From: an uncultured Lachnospira sp.
GTDB lineage: Bacteria; Bacillota; Clostridia; Lachnospirales; Lachnospiraceae
Reading direction: 5' to 3'
DNA length: 58,625 nt
Assembly: GCA_946186125.1 (NCBI GenBank)
Contig: CAMHLZ010000019.1
Coordinates: forward strand, 1-58,625
The position numbers were made by a program, and so were the translations under genes. The notes below the pieces were generated by a model. The model made no database searches. It saw only the letters and a list, made by a program, of their open reading frames with translations, and was not told where the DNA came from. Of the stretch, positions 34,270-42,861 are shown one piece after another (position 1 is the stretch's first letter; each line of letters begins with the position of its first letter).

Positions 34270-34773
34270 ATGAGAGAAAAACTGACAAAAAAAGATGTTG
34301 AAAAAATCGAAGCAGAAATAGAACACAGAAAACTTGTTGTGCGCAAAGAAGCCATTGAAGCAGTAAAAGAAGCAAGGGCACAGGGAGATTTAAGTGAGAA
34401 TTTTGAATACTATGCGGCTAAGAGAGACAAGAATAAGAATGAAAGCAGAATACGTTATTTAGAGCGAATGATTAAAACAGCTGAGATTATCAGTGAAGAC
34501 TCCGTAGAAGATGAGGTTGGACTTAATAATACTGTAGAACTGTATTTTGAAGAAGATGATGAAACAGAAGAATACAGAGTCGTAACTTCCATAAGGGGAG
34601 ATTCATTGAAAAATCTTATTAGCATCGAATCACCGCTTGGAAAGGCGATAATGGGACACAAGGCGGGGGACAGGGTTGAAGTAATCGTGAATGATAAGGT
34701 AAGTTATCCGGTTGTGATAAAATCCATCACCAATACTATAGATGATGGTACGGATGCGATAAAAAGTTTTTAA
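34270..34773 (+). CDS. greA: Transcription elongation factor GreA
   Basis: A 167-residue Gre factor that rescues backtracked RNA polymerase by stimulating transcript cleavage. The N-terminal coiled coil ends in GDLSENFEYYAAKRDKN, with the acidic tip residues D and E that enter the polymerase channel. The C-terminal FKBP-like domain includes SIESPLGKAIMGHKAGDRVEV. It follows the CotH pair by 19 bp with no clear terminator between. A weak SD (CAGGGAA) precedes the ATG. Promoters just downstream belong to rplS. Confidence 0.95.
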   Translation: MREKLTKKDVEKIEAEIEHRKLVVRKEAIEAVKEARAQGDLSENFEYYAAKRDKNKNESRIRYLERMIKTAEIISEDSVEDEVGLNNTVELYFEEDDETEEYRVVTSIRGDSLKNLISIESPLGKAIMGHKAGDRVEVIVNDKVSYPVVIKSITNTIDDGTDAIKSF

Positions 34774-34789
34774 TCTTTTCAAAATATAC

Positions 34790-34818
34790 TTGCCAAAGAA
34801 GAATAAATATGGTAAAGT
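34790..34818 (+). promoter_or_regulatory. rplS promoter
   Basis: TTGCCA (34790-34795), a 17-bp spacer and TAAAGT (34813-34818) with TGG before the -10. It precedes the L19 leader structure. Confidence 0.7.
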
Positions 34819-34822
34819 AGCA

Positions 34823-34878
34823 ATGTTGTGAGAAATGGATGGTCCTCTGTTACGGACAGGTGAAGTAATAATGAACAT
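34823..34878 (+). promoter_or_regulatory. Ribosomal protein L19 leader (autoregulatory RNA)
   Basis: The rplS 5' UTR folds with ATGTT (34823-34827) pairing AACAT (34874-34878), enclosing GTCC (34842-34845) / GGAC (34854-34857) and conserved unpaired GGTGAAGTAATAATG. This resembles the L19 leader described in low-GC Gram-positives, thought to bind L19 for feedback control. Identification is by pattern, without a covariance search. Confidence 0.65.
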
Positions 34879-34902
34879 CTAAATATTAAGGAGGTCACAC
34901 AA

Positions 34903-35250
34903 ATGAATGAAATAATTAAGAGCATTGAAGCAGAGCAGATGAAGGCAGAGGTACCTGAGTTTCACATTGGTGATACTGTAAGGGTTCATGCTAAAATCAA
35001 AGAAGGAAACCGTGAAAGAATTCAGGTTTTTGAAGGAACAGTTTTGAAGAGACAGGGTGGAAGCAACAGAGAGACATTTACAGTTAGAAAGTTTTCTAAT
35101 GGTATAGGTGTTGAGAAGACATGGCCATTACATTCACCATCTGTTGATAAGATTGAAGTTGTTCGTTTAGGTAAAGTTAGAAGAGCTAAACTTAACTACT
35201 TAAGAGATAGAGTTGGTAAGGCTGCAAAGGTAAAAGAATTAGTAAAATAG
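34903..35250 (+). CDS. rplS: 50S ribosomal protein L19
   Basis: A 115-residue ribosomal protein at the 30S-50S interface. It shows [47 protein letters not shown] and the C-terminal [23 protein letters not shown], as in all L19 proteins. RBS AAGGAGG lies 10 bp upstream, in the L19 leader context. It has its own terminator and is followed by lepB and rbgA, the usual Firmicutes order. Confidence 0.98.
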   Translation: MNEIIKSIEAEQMKAEVPEFHIGDTVRVHAKIKEGNRERIQVFEGTVLKRQGGSNRETFTVRKFSNGIGVEKTWPLHSPSVDKIEVVRLGKVRRAKLNYLRDRVGKAAKVKELVK

Positions 35251-35260
35251 CTTTAAGATT

Positions 35261-35293
35261 AAAAGGACAGGTACTTGTGTATTTGTCCTTTTT
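35261..35293 (+). terminator. rplS terminator
   Basis: AAAAGGACA (35261-35269) pairs with TGTCCTTTT (35284-35292) across a 14-nt loop, with the T-run forming part of the stem. It may be partly read through into lepB, for which I see no clear separate promoter. Confidence 0.8.
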
Positions 35294-35344
35294 GCGTTGC
35301 TGTCGTATTATAAGTCAAAGGATTTTGAAGAAAGGAGAACTTCT

Positions 35345-35905
35345 ATGGAATTCTATAAAAGAATGCCGGATGAAAACATATTTATAGACATAATCGGGAA
35401 ATGGATTGTTGATATTCTGCTTGTAGTTATAATCGGAATATTTATAGCATTTTACGTATGCAGTGAATATAAGATAGTAGGTAATTCAATGTCAGGGAAA
35501 ATTAATAGCGGTGAAAAAGTATTTGTAAATACTACGGCTTATGATTTAATGAAGCCCGGCAGATATGATGTGATAAAGTTCTCGGCAGTTTCAGAGGATG
35601 GAATAAACGAAAATTATGTTAAAAGAATAATTGGTCTTCCGGGAGAGACAGTGCAGATTAAAGACGGTTATATTTATATAAATGACGAGAAAATAACTTA
35701 TAATTCTTCAAAAGATAAAATTGTAAATGCAGGACTTGCGGGAGAGAAAATAACCTTGGGAAATGATGAATATTTTGTACTTGGAGATAATTGTAACAGT
35801 AGTGAGGACAGCAGATTTAAAAGTGTTGGAAATGTAAAATTAAAAAACATACAGGGAAAAGTCTGGTTGAGGATTTCTCCATTTGTAAGAATAGGTTTTA
35901 TTTGA
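35345..35905 (+). CDS. lepB: Signal peptidase I
   Basis: A 186-residue membrane-bound protease that removes signal peptides outside the membrane. One transmembrane helix (about 19-39) precedes the catalytic serine S48 in GNSMS and the general base K93 in YVKRIIGLPGE. The box-E motif GDNCNSSEDSR is present, with N and S in place of the common GDNR-SxDSR. The ATG at 35345 has AAAGGAG 6 bp upstream; an in-frame TTG 48 bp upstream is not needed. It lies between rplS and rbgA, as in many Clostridia. Confidence 0.93.
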   Translation: MEFYKRMPDENIFIDIIGKWIVDILLVVIIGIFIAFYVCSEYKIVGNSMSGKINSGEKVFVNTTAYDLMKPGRYDVIKFSAVSEDGINENYVKRIIGLPGETVQIKDGYIYINDEKITYNSSKDKIVNAGLAGEKITLGNDEYFVLGDNCNSSEDSRFKSVGNVKLKNIQGKVWLRISPFVRIGFI

Positions 35906-35930
35906 AATAAAAACGAAAGGTGGAATAGCT

Positions 35931-36776
35931 GTGAATTATCAATGGTATCCGGGGCATATGACAAAAGCCAAACGAATGATGGAAGAAAATATAAAAATAA
36001 TTGATATTGTCATAGAATTGGTAGATGCAAGATTACCCATAAGCAGCCGTAATCCCGATCTTGAGGAACTGGCAAAAGGAAAATCAAGATTAATAGTTTT
36101 AAACAAAACAGACATGGCGGATTCGGATATGAATGATGAATGGGAAAAATATTTTAACACGAAAGGTTATTATGTTGTACAGGCCGATTCAAGAAAAAAG
36201 ACCGGATTTACAGAAGTAAGTAATTTGATTAATCAGGCATGCAGTGAAAAAATTGAAAGAGACAGAAGACGGGGGATAATTAACAGACCTATAAGAGCAA
36301 TGATTGTAGGTATACCTAATGTTGGAAAATCTACTTTTATAAATACTTATGCGGGAAAAGCATGTGCAAAAACAGGCAACAAACCGGGGGTAACTAAAGG
36401 AAAACAGTGGATAAGAATTAATAAAAAGGTAGAACTTTTAGATACTCCGGGAATACTGTGGCCAAAGTTTGACGACCAGAATGTAGGAATGAGACTTGCG
36501 ATGGTTGGTGCAATAAGGGATGAAATTTTAAATATTGATGAACTTGCTTATGAGCTTATTAAGTATATTCATTCGATATATAATGGCATGTTGCATAATC
36601 GTTATAAAATTGAGGAATCAGAAGATGCACTAGAAACATTGAATAAAATTGCTGAAGTAAGAGGATGCGTTTCAAAAGGAGCAGAGTTAGATGTATCTAA
36701 AGCTGCTGCCATAATTATGGAAGAATTCAGGAACGGCAAAATAGGAAGAATTACTTTAGAAAAACCACCGGTTTGA
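35931..36776 (+). CDS. rbgA: Ribosome biogenesis GTPase RbgA (YlqF)
   Basis: A 281-residue circularly permuted GTPase needed for late 50S subunit assembly. It starts with QWYPGHMTKAKRMM, the family signature. G4 (NKTD, 58-61) comes before G1 (GIPNVGKST, 127-135) and G3 (DTPG, 171-174), which shows the permutation. The C-terminal RNA-binding part ends GRITLEKP. Start is GTG with GAAAGGTGG upstream. The gene order rplS-lepB-rbgA-rnhB matches the Bacillus ylqF region. Confidence 0.96.
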   Translation: MNYQWYPGHMTKAKRMMEENIKIIDIVIELVDARLPISSRNPDLEELAKGKSRLIVLNKTDMADSDMNDEWEKYFNTKGYYVVQADSRKKTGFTEVSNLINQACSEKIERDRRRGIINRPIRAMIVGIPNVGKSTFINTYAGKACAKTGNKPGVTKGKQWIRINKKVELLDTPGILWPKFDDQNVGMRLAMVGAIRDEILNIDELAYELIKYIHSIYNGMLHNRYKIEESEDALETLNKIAEVRGCVSKGAELDVSKAAAIIMEEFRNGKIGRITLEKPPV

Positions 36777-36787
36777 AAGGATTAAAT

Positions 36788-37543
36788 ATGGATACTATAA
36801 GTGAGATAAGATTACGCGCAAGTCATTTGGATATACATGAAATGCAGGAATTTATCAACGAGTATCAGCCGGATGAGAGAGCCGGTGTGAAAAAAATAGT
36901 TGAATCTGTCAGAAAAAAAATCCGTATATATGAGGCAGAAGTCCTGCGTGTAAAAAAAATGCGTGAATATGAAAATCAATTTCCAGAATGCAATTATATT
37001 TGCGGAATAGATGAAGTTGGACGTGGACCTTTTGCAGGACCGGTAGTTGCAGGTGCTGTAATTTTACCAAAAGAATGTGATATACTCTACATTAATGATT
37101 CAAAAAAATTGTCTGCATCAAAGAGAGAGGAATTATATAACGAAATAATGGAAAGAGCTGTTGCTGTCGGACTTGGTGTGGTTTCACCGCAGGTAATTGA
37201 CGAGATTAATATATTGCAGGCCACTTATATGGCGATGAGGGCGGCCATTAATAATCTGTCGGTTAAACCCGATATATTATTAAATGATGCCGTCACAATT
37301 CCTGAGGTTGATATCAGACAGGTTCCTATCGTTAAGGGAGATGCGAAGAGCTGTTCAATTGCAGCGGCAAGTATTATAGCGAAGGTAACAAGAGACAGAA
37401 TGATGGTAGATTATGACAGTGTTTATCCGGGGTATGGGTTTGCCGAGAATAAAGGATATGGTTCGGAAAAACATAGGATTGCTTTGAAAAAATTAGGTCC
37501 GACACCGATACATAGGATGACATTTATAAAAAATCATGTATAA
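36788..37543 (+). CDS. rnhB: Ribonuclease HII
   Basis: A 251-residue RNase HII that cuts RNA in RNA-DNA hybrids and single ribonucleotides in DNA. The catalytic acids are D75 and E76 in GIDEVGRGPFAGPVVAGAVIL, and NDSKKLS follows. An N-terminal extension of about 70 residues is usual in Firmicutes. The ATG at 36788 has AAAGGA 6 bp upstream and is preferred to an in-frame TTG at 36773 overlapping rbgA. Closely follows rbgA. Confidence 0.95.
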   Translation: MDTISEIRLRASHLDIHEMQEFINEYQPDERAGVKKIVESVRKKIRIYEAEVLRVKKMREYENQFPECNYICGIDEVGRGPFAGPVVAGAVILPKECDILYINDSKKLSASKREELYNEIMERAVAVGLGVVSPQVIDEINILQATYMAMRAAINNLSVKPDILLNDAVTIPEVDIRQVPIVKGDAKSCSIAAASIIAKVTRDRMMVDYDSVYPGYGFAENKGYGSEKHRIALKKLGPTPIHRMTFIKNHV

Positions 37544-37574
37544 AGAATTGCATTGATTCGGATGGGAGAAAGAT

Positions 37575-39944
37575 ATGAATATTAATCTTAGTACAGGTGA
37601 AAATAAAATACAGCAGTTTTTCCAGATGAATACAGCTGAAACTGTGGATATTGGTAAAGTCACAAAAAATTCATATCTTAATGATCTCGTTCCGGGACAG
37701 CTTTTTGAAGGAAAAGTTCAGGATATTACTAACGACATGGTTGAAATTCTGCTTTCAGATGATACAACAATGAATGCCACGATGCAGGAATCGGTTAATT
37801 TTAATATAGGCGACAGTGTAGTATTTCGGGTAAAAGAAAATTCAGGTTCGAAGGTAGTTATTACTCCGTTTAAATCAGACAGTGAATCTCCTGTTATCAT
37901 GAAAGCACTTGAGGGTTCAGGATTAAAGATTAATGAAAAAAATATTTCTGTTGTTAAAGGATTGATGGAACAGGGACAGCCTCTGGATAAAAAGACTATT
38001 TTAGATACACTCAGGATGGTGAACAGATTTCCGGATACAAATATATCAGATATAGTTACTCTTAATAAACATGGGATTCCGGTTAATCAGGATAATATAA
38101 ATATGTTTCAGGCGTATTCTGAAGGAAACGGGATGATAATGGATATGATGGAACGTATTTCTGATGATTTACCTGAACTACTTGAAAGTGTTGTTTCTGA
38201 AAACAGTGAGTCGGAGTCAGTAGACATATTTGAAAAAATAATGGATTCAATAATTCCTGATGATGAAGAAATAATAAATACCAATAGAGAAAAAACTGAT
38301 ATTCATGCAGATAAGGTTATGCCTGAAAAAAGTGATACATATATAGAAAAAGAGGTGCCTGAAAAAGGTAATACAAATGCAGAAAAAGCAATATCTGAAA
38401 AAGGTAATACAAATGCAGAAAAAGCAATATCTGAAAAAGGTAATGTAAATGCAGAAAAAGTAATATCTGAAATAAATGGTGTTTCTTCGAAAAAGGTTAT
38501 ATCAGGAAAAGAAGGCGAAATCACAGAAAAGGCAGTAACTGAAAAAGAGAATTTTATACCCCAAAATACAATAGTGGAAAAAGAAAATGTTACATCAAAA
38601 GAAACAATACCTGAAAAAGGAAACGCAGCTTCAGAAAAGCCAATACCAGAAAAAGGAAACGCAGTTTCAGAAAAGCCAATACCAGAAAAAGGAAACGCAG
38701 TTTCAGAAAAACCAATACCTGAAAAAGGAAACGTAGTTTCAGAAAAGCCAATACCAGAAAAAGGAAACGTAGTTTCAGAAAAGCCAATACCAAAAAAAGG
38801 AAACGTAGTTTTTGAAAAGCCAATACCAGAAAAAGGAAACGCAGTTTCAGAAAAGCCAATACCTGAAAAAGGAAACGCAGTTTCAGAAAAGCCAATACCA
38901 GAAAAAGGAAACGTAGTTTCAGAAAAACCAATACCTGAAAAAGGAAACGCAGTTTCAGAAAAACCAATACCGGAAAAAGTAATGCATAATAAGGAAAATT
39001 CAAATGAAACCATAGTAACCCGCAGTTCAGGGAAAGCGGATTCACCACAGGATATTGCGCAAAGACTAAAAGAACTTTTGAATAAGAATAATACAGAGTT
39101 AAGGGAAACAAATGAGCAGGCTGCTAAATCTGAAATCAAAGGAAGTGCAATAGAAAATGCTAAAGAACAGTTGAATCAGATATCGCAGGAATTAACAAAA
39201 AAAGGTGATGTGAATCTAAAAAGTATAAAAGATGACATTGTAAAAATATTTCAGAGTCTGGATAAAGAAGAAAAAAAAGAATTTGTATCGGGGGATGAGT
39301 TGAAAAATGTTATAAAAAGCATTGTAAAAAAAGGCTCATATATACTACCTGAAAAGTTGATTTTATCAGAGAATCCTAAAAATGATATACTAAAAACATA
39401 CGAAAAAATAAATGAAAAAATAGAAAAACTTAATACAATAATTAAAAATACAATTGAAAACGGAACTGTTGCAGGCAAAGACATATCAAATGTCATGACA
39501 AGTGTAAAAAATGCAGGACAAAATTTAAATTTTATGAACGATTTGAACCAGCTGGCCGCTTATGTACAGATTCCGGTAAAATTTTCAAATCAGGAAACAG
39601 AAGGAGAGTTATATGTTTTAAATAAAAACAGACAAAAGACTGCTGCAGACGGATTAAATGCTTTTTTGCATTTTGATTTGGAAAATCTGGGAGCTACCAA
39701 TATCAGGCTGACATTAAAAAATAAAAGTTTGAGAATGAGTTTTGAACTTGATTCCAAAGAATCGGCTGAACTGGTAGAAAAACATATAAATGAGCTTGTT
39801 GAAAAACTTGAAGACAAAGGCTTTATAGTGAATTCTTCGGTAGAAGAAGTAAGTGGAGAAGAACATAACAGCATGGATGAGATTTTTAATAATGATGCAA
39901 AGAGTGTCTCTATAAAAAGATATGCATTTGATATGAGAACATAG
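37575..39944 (+). CDS. FliK/YlqG-like protein with 17 dodecapeptide repeats
   Basis: A 789-residue protein. Residues 1-230 form a conserved N-terminal domain (VPGQLFEGKVQDITNDMVEILLSDDT..NFNIGDSVVFRVKE). Residues about 263-466 are 17 tandem 12-residue repeats of the type EKGNAVSEKPIP. A coiled region follows. The C-terminal 170 residues (LAAYVQIPVKFSNQETEGELYVL..LGATNIRLTLKNKSLRMSFE) match the FliK hook-length-control C-domain. Position between rnhB and an FlhB-like gene equals Bacillus ylqG. FliK acts as a molecular ruler for the flagellar hook; whether this copy does so is unproven. The repeat is expected to be extended and very variable between strains. Confidence 0.85.
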   Translation: MNINLSTGENKIQQFFQMNTAETVDIGKVTKNSYLNDLVPGQLFEGKVQDITNDMVEILLSDDTTMNATMQESVNFNIGDSVVFRVKENSGSKVVITPFKSDSESPVIMKALEGSGLKINEKNISVVKGLMEQGQPLDKKTILDTLRMVNRFPDTNISDIVTLNKHGIPVNQDNINMFQAYSEGNGMIMDMMERISDDLPELLESVVSENSESESVDIFEKIMDSIIPDDEEIINTNREKTDIHADKVMPEKSDTYIEKEVPEKGNTNAEKAISEKGNTNAEKAISEKGNVNAEKVISEINGVSSKKVISGKEGEITEKAVTEKENFIPQNTIVEKENVTSKETIPEKGNAASEKPIPEKGNAVSEKPIPEKGNAVSEKPIPEKGNVVSEKPIPEKGNVVSEKPIPKKGNVVFEKPIPEKGNAVSEKPIPEKGNAVSEKPIPEKGNVVSEKPIPEKGNAVSEKPIPEKVMHNKENSNETIVTRSSGKADSPQDIAQRLKELLNKNNTELRETNEQAAKSEIKGSAIENAKEQLNQISQELTKKGDVNLKSIKDDIVKIFQSLDKEEKKEFVSGDELKNVIKSIVKKGSYILPEKLILSENPKNDILKTYEKINEKIEKLNTIIKNTIENGTVAGKDISNVMTSVKNAGQNLNFMNDLNQLAAYVQIPVKFSNQETEGELYVLNKNRQKTAADGLNAFLHFDLENLGATNIRLTLKNKSLRMSFELDSKESAELVEKHINELVEKLEDKGFIVNSSVEEVSGEEHNSMDEIFNNDAKSVSIKRYAFDMRT
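38361..38972 (+). repeat. 17-unit in-frame 36-bp minisatellite in the FliK-like gene
   Basis: Exactly 612 bp, divisible into 17 units of 36 bp. Units 1-3 read EKGNTNAEKAIS-like, units 4-7 are diverged, and units 8-17 (38613-38972) are near identical EKGN(A/V)(V/A)SEKPIP. The recent homogenisation of the last ten units indicates slippage or unequal exchange. The minus strand is open across the array, giving spurious ORFs. Confidence 0.95.
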
Positions 39945-39970
39945 AGTTTGCGGAATGGGGGATTATTTAT

Positions 39971-40243
39971 ATGTCAGAAAAGAAAAAGATGGCAGTAGCC
40001 TTGCAATACGAGCGTGGTGATGATGCTCCTAAAGTCGTTGCGACAGGACGTGGACTCATTGCCGATAAAATTATCAGTAAAGCGGATGAGGCACAGGTAC
40101 CGGTATATAAAGATGAAAAGCTTGTAAAATCGTTAAGTTCATTGGAAATCGGGGAATCAATACCGCCTGAATTATATGAAGTAGTTGCGGAAATTCTGGT
40201 GTTTGTAGATAGGATGGACAGGTTAAAGAATAAAATATTATAA
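39971..40243 (+). CDS. FlhB C-terminal domain homologue (FlhX/YlqH)
   Basis: A 90-residue cytoplasmic protein equal to the C-terminal domain of flagellar export protein FlhB alone: MAVALQYERGDDAPKVVATGRGLIADKII..VPVYKDEKLVKSLSSLEIGESIPPELYEVVAEIL. Family members (FlhX, YlqH) can replace the cleaved FlhB part and affect the substrate switch. The NPTH autocleavage motif of FlhB is absent, as expected. Adjacent to the FliK-like gene, whose family interacts with FlhB. RBS GGGGGA 9 bp upstream. Confidence 0.92.
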   Translation: MSEKKKMAVALQYERGDDAPKVVATGRGLIADKIISKADEAQVPVYKDEKLVKSLSSLEIGESIPPELYEVVAEILVFVDRMDRLKNKIL

Positions 40244-40261
40244 AATTGGAGAGTGAGTATA

Positions 40262-40624
40262 ATTAATAAGCGGGAAATAGGAAAAAAATATGAAAAACTG
40301 GCTGAACTGTATTTGATTGAAAATGGATATGAAATAAAAGAATCAAATTACTACACTCCATATGGAGAAATAGATATTATAGCCGAAAACAGCGGAATAA
40401 TAGTATTTGTTGAAATAAAATATCGTTCGAATAAAAAATTTGGTGATGCTTTGGAAGCAGTAGACATAAAGAAACAGATAAGAATTAGCAAATCGGCTAT
40501 GTATTACACTATAAAAAAGGGGTATGGCAGTAACAAAAGTTATCGTTTTGATGTAATAGCAATTTATAAAGATAATACAATAAGGCATGTAGAGAATGCT
40601 TTTGATTATCATGGCAATACATAG
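40262..40624 (+). CDS. yraN: YraN/UPF0102 nuclease-like protein, probable AUU start
   Basis: A 120-residue protein with the endonuclease-like fold: YGEIDIIAENSGIIVFVEIKYR carries E/D..ExK residues of a PD-(D/E)XK nuclease core. The family usually begins MNKRE(I/K)G. Here NKREIGKKYE is preceded by ATT at 40262, with GGAGAG (40248-40253) 8 bp upstream. The only standard start candidate, GTG at 40253, lies inside that RBS. I therefore propose an AUU (or AUA, 40259) start. It follows flhB-like by 9-18 bp and precedes pgeF. Role unknown; tied to DNA repair or uptake in some bacteria. Confidence 0.85.
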   Translation: MNKREIGKKYEKLAELYLIENGYEIKESNYYTPYGEIDIIAENSGIIVFVEIKYRSNKKFGDALEAVDIKKQIRISKSAMYYTIKKGYGSNKSYRFDVIAIYKDNTIRHVENAFDYHGNT

Positions 40625-40636
40625 AAAGGGAAAAAA

Positions 40637-41446
40637 TTGAGTTATATAGAAGAAATAATGAAACAGGATGTTCCTGTAATAAGATTTGACAGTCTTGACA
40701 GAACAGGGATTGTCAGGCACGGATTTTCCACAAAAAAAGGTGGAGTAAGTGATGGTATTTATTCAACTATGAATCTTGGATTGAATCGTGGTGATGATAT
40801 AGAAAATGTAAAAAAGAATTTTAAGATTATGGCGCAGACACTGGGTGTGCCGTACGAAAAAATGGTATTATCAGACCAGACACATACGGTAAATATCAAA
40901 AAAATATCATATGATGATGCAGGAAAAGGTCTTATTAAAGAAAAAGATTATAAAGATGTAGATGGTATAATGACGAGTGAAACCGGAATAGTATTAGTGA
41001 CATTTTATGCGGATTGTGTACCATTATTTTTTTTGGATCCGGTAAAAAAAGTAATTGCTTTATCTCATTCAGGATGGCGTGGAACAGTTAATAAAATGGG
41101 AAAGGTAACTGTGGAAAAAATGAAGCAGGAATATGGCTGTAATCCTGAAGATATTCTTGCGTGCATAGGACCGTCGATATGCCAGAAATGTTATGAAGTC
41201 AGTGAGGACGTAGCGTTAGAATTTGCTGAAAAATTTGGAAATTCAGATATGTTTTATAAAAAGGAAAACGGGAAGTATCAGCTTGATTTGTGGATGGCCA
41301 ATGAAATGGCATTAAAAGAAGCGGGTATTGAAAATATCGAAAACAGGCGCATATGTACATGTTGTAACAGTGAGTATTTATTCTCACACAGAAAAACTAA
41401 TGGAAAACGTGGAAATTTAGCAGCTTTTATGATGTTGTGTGAATAG
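40637..41446 (+). CDS. pgeF: Laccase-domain purine nucleosidase / peptidoglycan editing factor (YfiH/PgeF)
   Basis: A 269-residue multicopper-oxidase-like (laccase domain, DUF152) protein. Metal ligands are H83 in SDQTHTVNI, C127 in ADCVPLFF and H144 in LSHSGWRGT, with the downstream GPSICQKCYEVSEDV motif. Family members act on purine nucleosides or correct UDP-MurNAc precursors. Start TTG at 40637 has AGAAAGGG upstream. Its stop overlaps the next reading frame. Functional detail in this organism is unknown. Confidence 0.92.
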   Translation: MSYIEEIMKQDVPVIRFDSLDRTGIVRHGFSTKKGGVSDGIYSTMNLGLNRGDDIENVKKNFKIMAQTLGVPYEKMVLSDQTHTVNIKKISYDDAGKGLIKEKDYKDVDGIMTSETGIVLVTFYADCVPLFFLDPVKKVIALSHSGWRGTVNKMGKVTVEKMKQEYGCNPEDILACIGPSICQKCYEVSEDVALEFAEKFGNSDMFYKKENGKYQLDLWMANEMALKEAGIENIENRRICTCCNSEYLFSHRKTNGKRGNLAAFMMLCE

Positions 41447-41469
41447 TGCAGCATAAGTTGGAGGTAACT

Positions 41470-42861
41470 GTGAAGACAAAGGGTCATGTTGTAAAAGATG
41501 TAAAGGCCGGTTCAATAGCTGAAGAACTTGAGATAGAGGCCGGAGATATACTTTTAAAAATAAACGGGCAGGATATTGAAGATATATTTGATTATCAATT
41601 CTTTGAGGAAGATGAGTATCTGGAAATATTAATTCGTAAAGAGAACGGAGAAGAATGGGAGTTAGAAGTTGAAAAAGACTATGATGAATCTCTTGGAATA
41701 GAATTTGAAAATGGTTTAATGGATGATTACCGTTCGTGTCATAATAAATGTATTTTTTGTTTTATAGACCAGATGCCACCGGGGATGAGGGAGACGCTTT
41801 ATTTTAAAGATGATGATTCAAGACTTTCATTTTTGCAGGGAAACTACGTAACACTTACAAACATGAAGGAAAAAGACATAAACAGAATTATAAGATATAA
41901 TTTAGGACCTATAAATATATCAGTTCAGGCCATGAATCCGGAATTAAGATGTAAGATGCTTAATAACAGGTTTGCAGGAGACGCACTTAAGAATATTAAG
42001 ACATTATATGAAGGTGGAATTGAGATGAACGGACAGGTAGTTCTGTGTAAAGGCATAAATGACGGAAAAGAGCTTGACAGAACTATCAGGGAATTGCTCG
42101 AATACTATCCTTATATGAAGAGCCTTTCTGTAGTTCCTTCAGGACTTACAAAGTACAGAGAAAATCTTTTTCCTTTAAAACCATTTGAAAAAGAAGATGC
42201 GTGTATTGTAATTGATCAGATTGAAAAGTGGCAGAAAGAAATTTACGAAAAACATGGACAACATTTTGTTCAGGCAAGTGATGAATGGTATATTTTGGCA
42301 GAAAGAGATTTTCCGGAAGAAGAAAGATATGATGGTTATATACAGTTAGAAAATGGCGTAGGAATGATGAGACTTCTTGAAACTGAATTTGAGGAAGCGT
42401 TAGAGAAAGCGGAAGGCGATGACAGAGTCATAGAGGCATCACTCGCAACCGGAGTTTTAGCTTACCCTATGATAAAAAAATTGTGTGAGCGTACGAAAAC
42501 CAAATTTCCTAATGTAAATATTGAATGTTATTGTATAAAAAATGAATTTTTTGGTGAATCGATTACAGTTTCGGGACTGATAACAGGAGGAGACCTTATA
42601 AAACAGCTCACAGGAAAGAAATTAGGAAATTATCTGCTTTTGCCATGTAATATATTAAGAAGTGGCGAAGATGTATTTTTGGATGATGTGAAGCTTTGTG
42701 AACTTGAAAACACTTTACAAGTTCCTGTAAATATTGTAGAATCAAGCGGTAAAGCATTTTTAGATTCTGTGACGGGGAATGGAAAAATGCGTATAAATGA
42801 TAATGGTAATTTTGTATACATAGATGTTTATAACAGACACAAAGATGGAGGTAGAGGATGA
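41470..42861 (+). CDS. DUF512 radical SAM protein with N-terminal PDZ-like domain
   Basis: A 463-residue protein. A PDZ-like domain (about 1-65, [35 protein letters not shown]) precedes an atypical radical SAM site C90-HNK-C94-IF-C97 and the DUF512 domain. This arrangement is universal in Clostridia next to der and suggests a tRNA/ribosome-related role, but the function is unknown. GTG at 41470 has GGAGG 5 bp upstream; an in-frame GTG at 41446 overlapping pgeF lacks an RBS, so the shorter form is preferred. Its stop overlaps the der start (ATGA). Confidence 0.9.
   Translation: MKTKGHVVKDVKAGSIAEELEIEAGDILLKINGQDIEDIFDYQFFEEDEYLEILIRKENGEEWELEVEKDYDESLGIEFENGLMDDYRSCHNKCIFCFIDQMPPGMRETLYFKDDDSRLSFLQGNYVTLTNMKEKDINRIIRYNLGPINISVQAMNPELRCKMLNNRFAGDALKNIKTLYEGGIEMNGQVVLCKGINDGKELDRTIRELLEYYPYMKSLSVVPSGLTKYRENLFPLKPFEKEDACIVIDQIEKWQKEIYEKHGQHFVQASDEWYILAERDFPEEERYDGYIQLENGVGMMRLLETEFEEALEKAEGDDRVIEASLATGVLAYPMIKKLCERTKTKFPNVNIECYCIKNEFFGESITVSGLITGGDLIKQLTGKKLGNYLLLPCNILRSGEDVFLDDVKLCELENTLQVPVNIVESSGKAFLDSVTGNGKMRINDNGNFVYIDVYNRHKDGGRG

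Noticed and set aside
38303-39139. 278-residue minus-strand open frame across the FliK-like repeats
   Set aside because: It is open only because the 36-bp repeat lacks stops in that frame; repeats of FPFSGIGFSET have no coding sense and no RBS.
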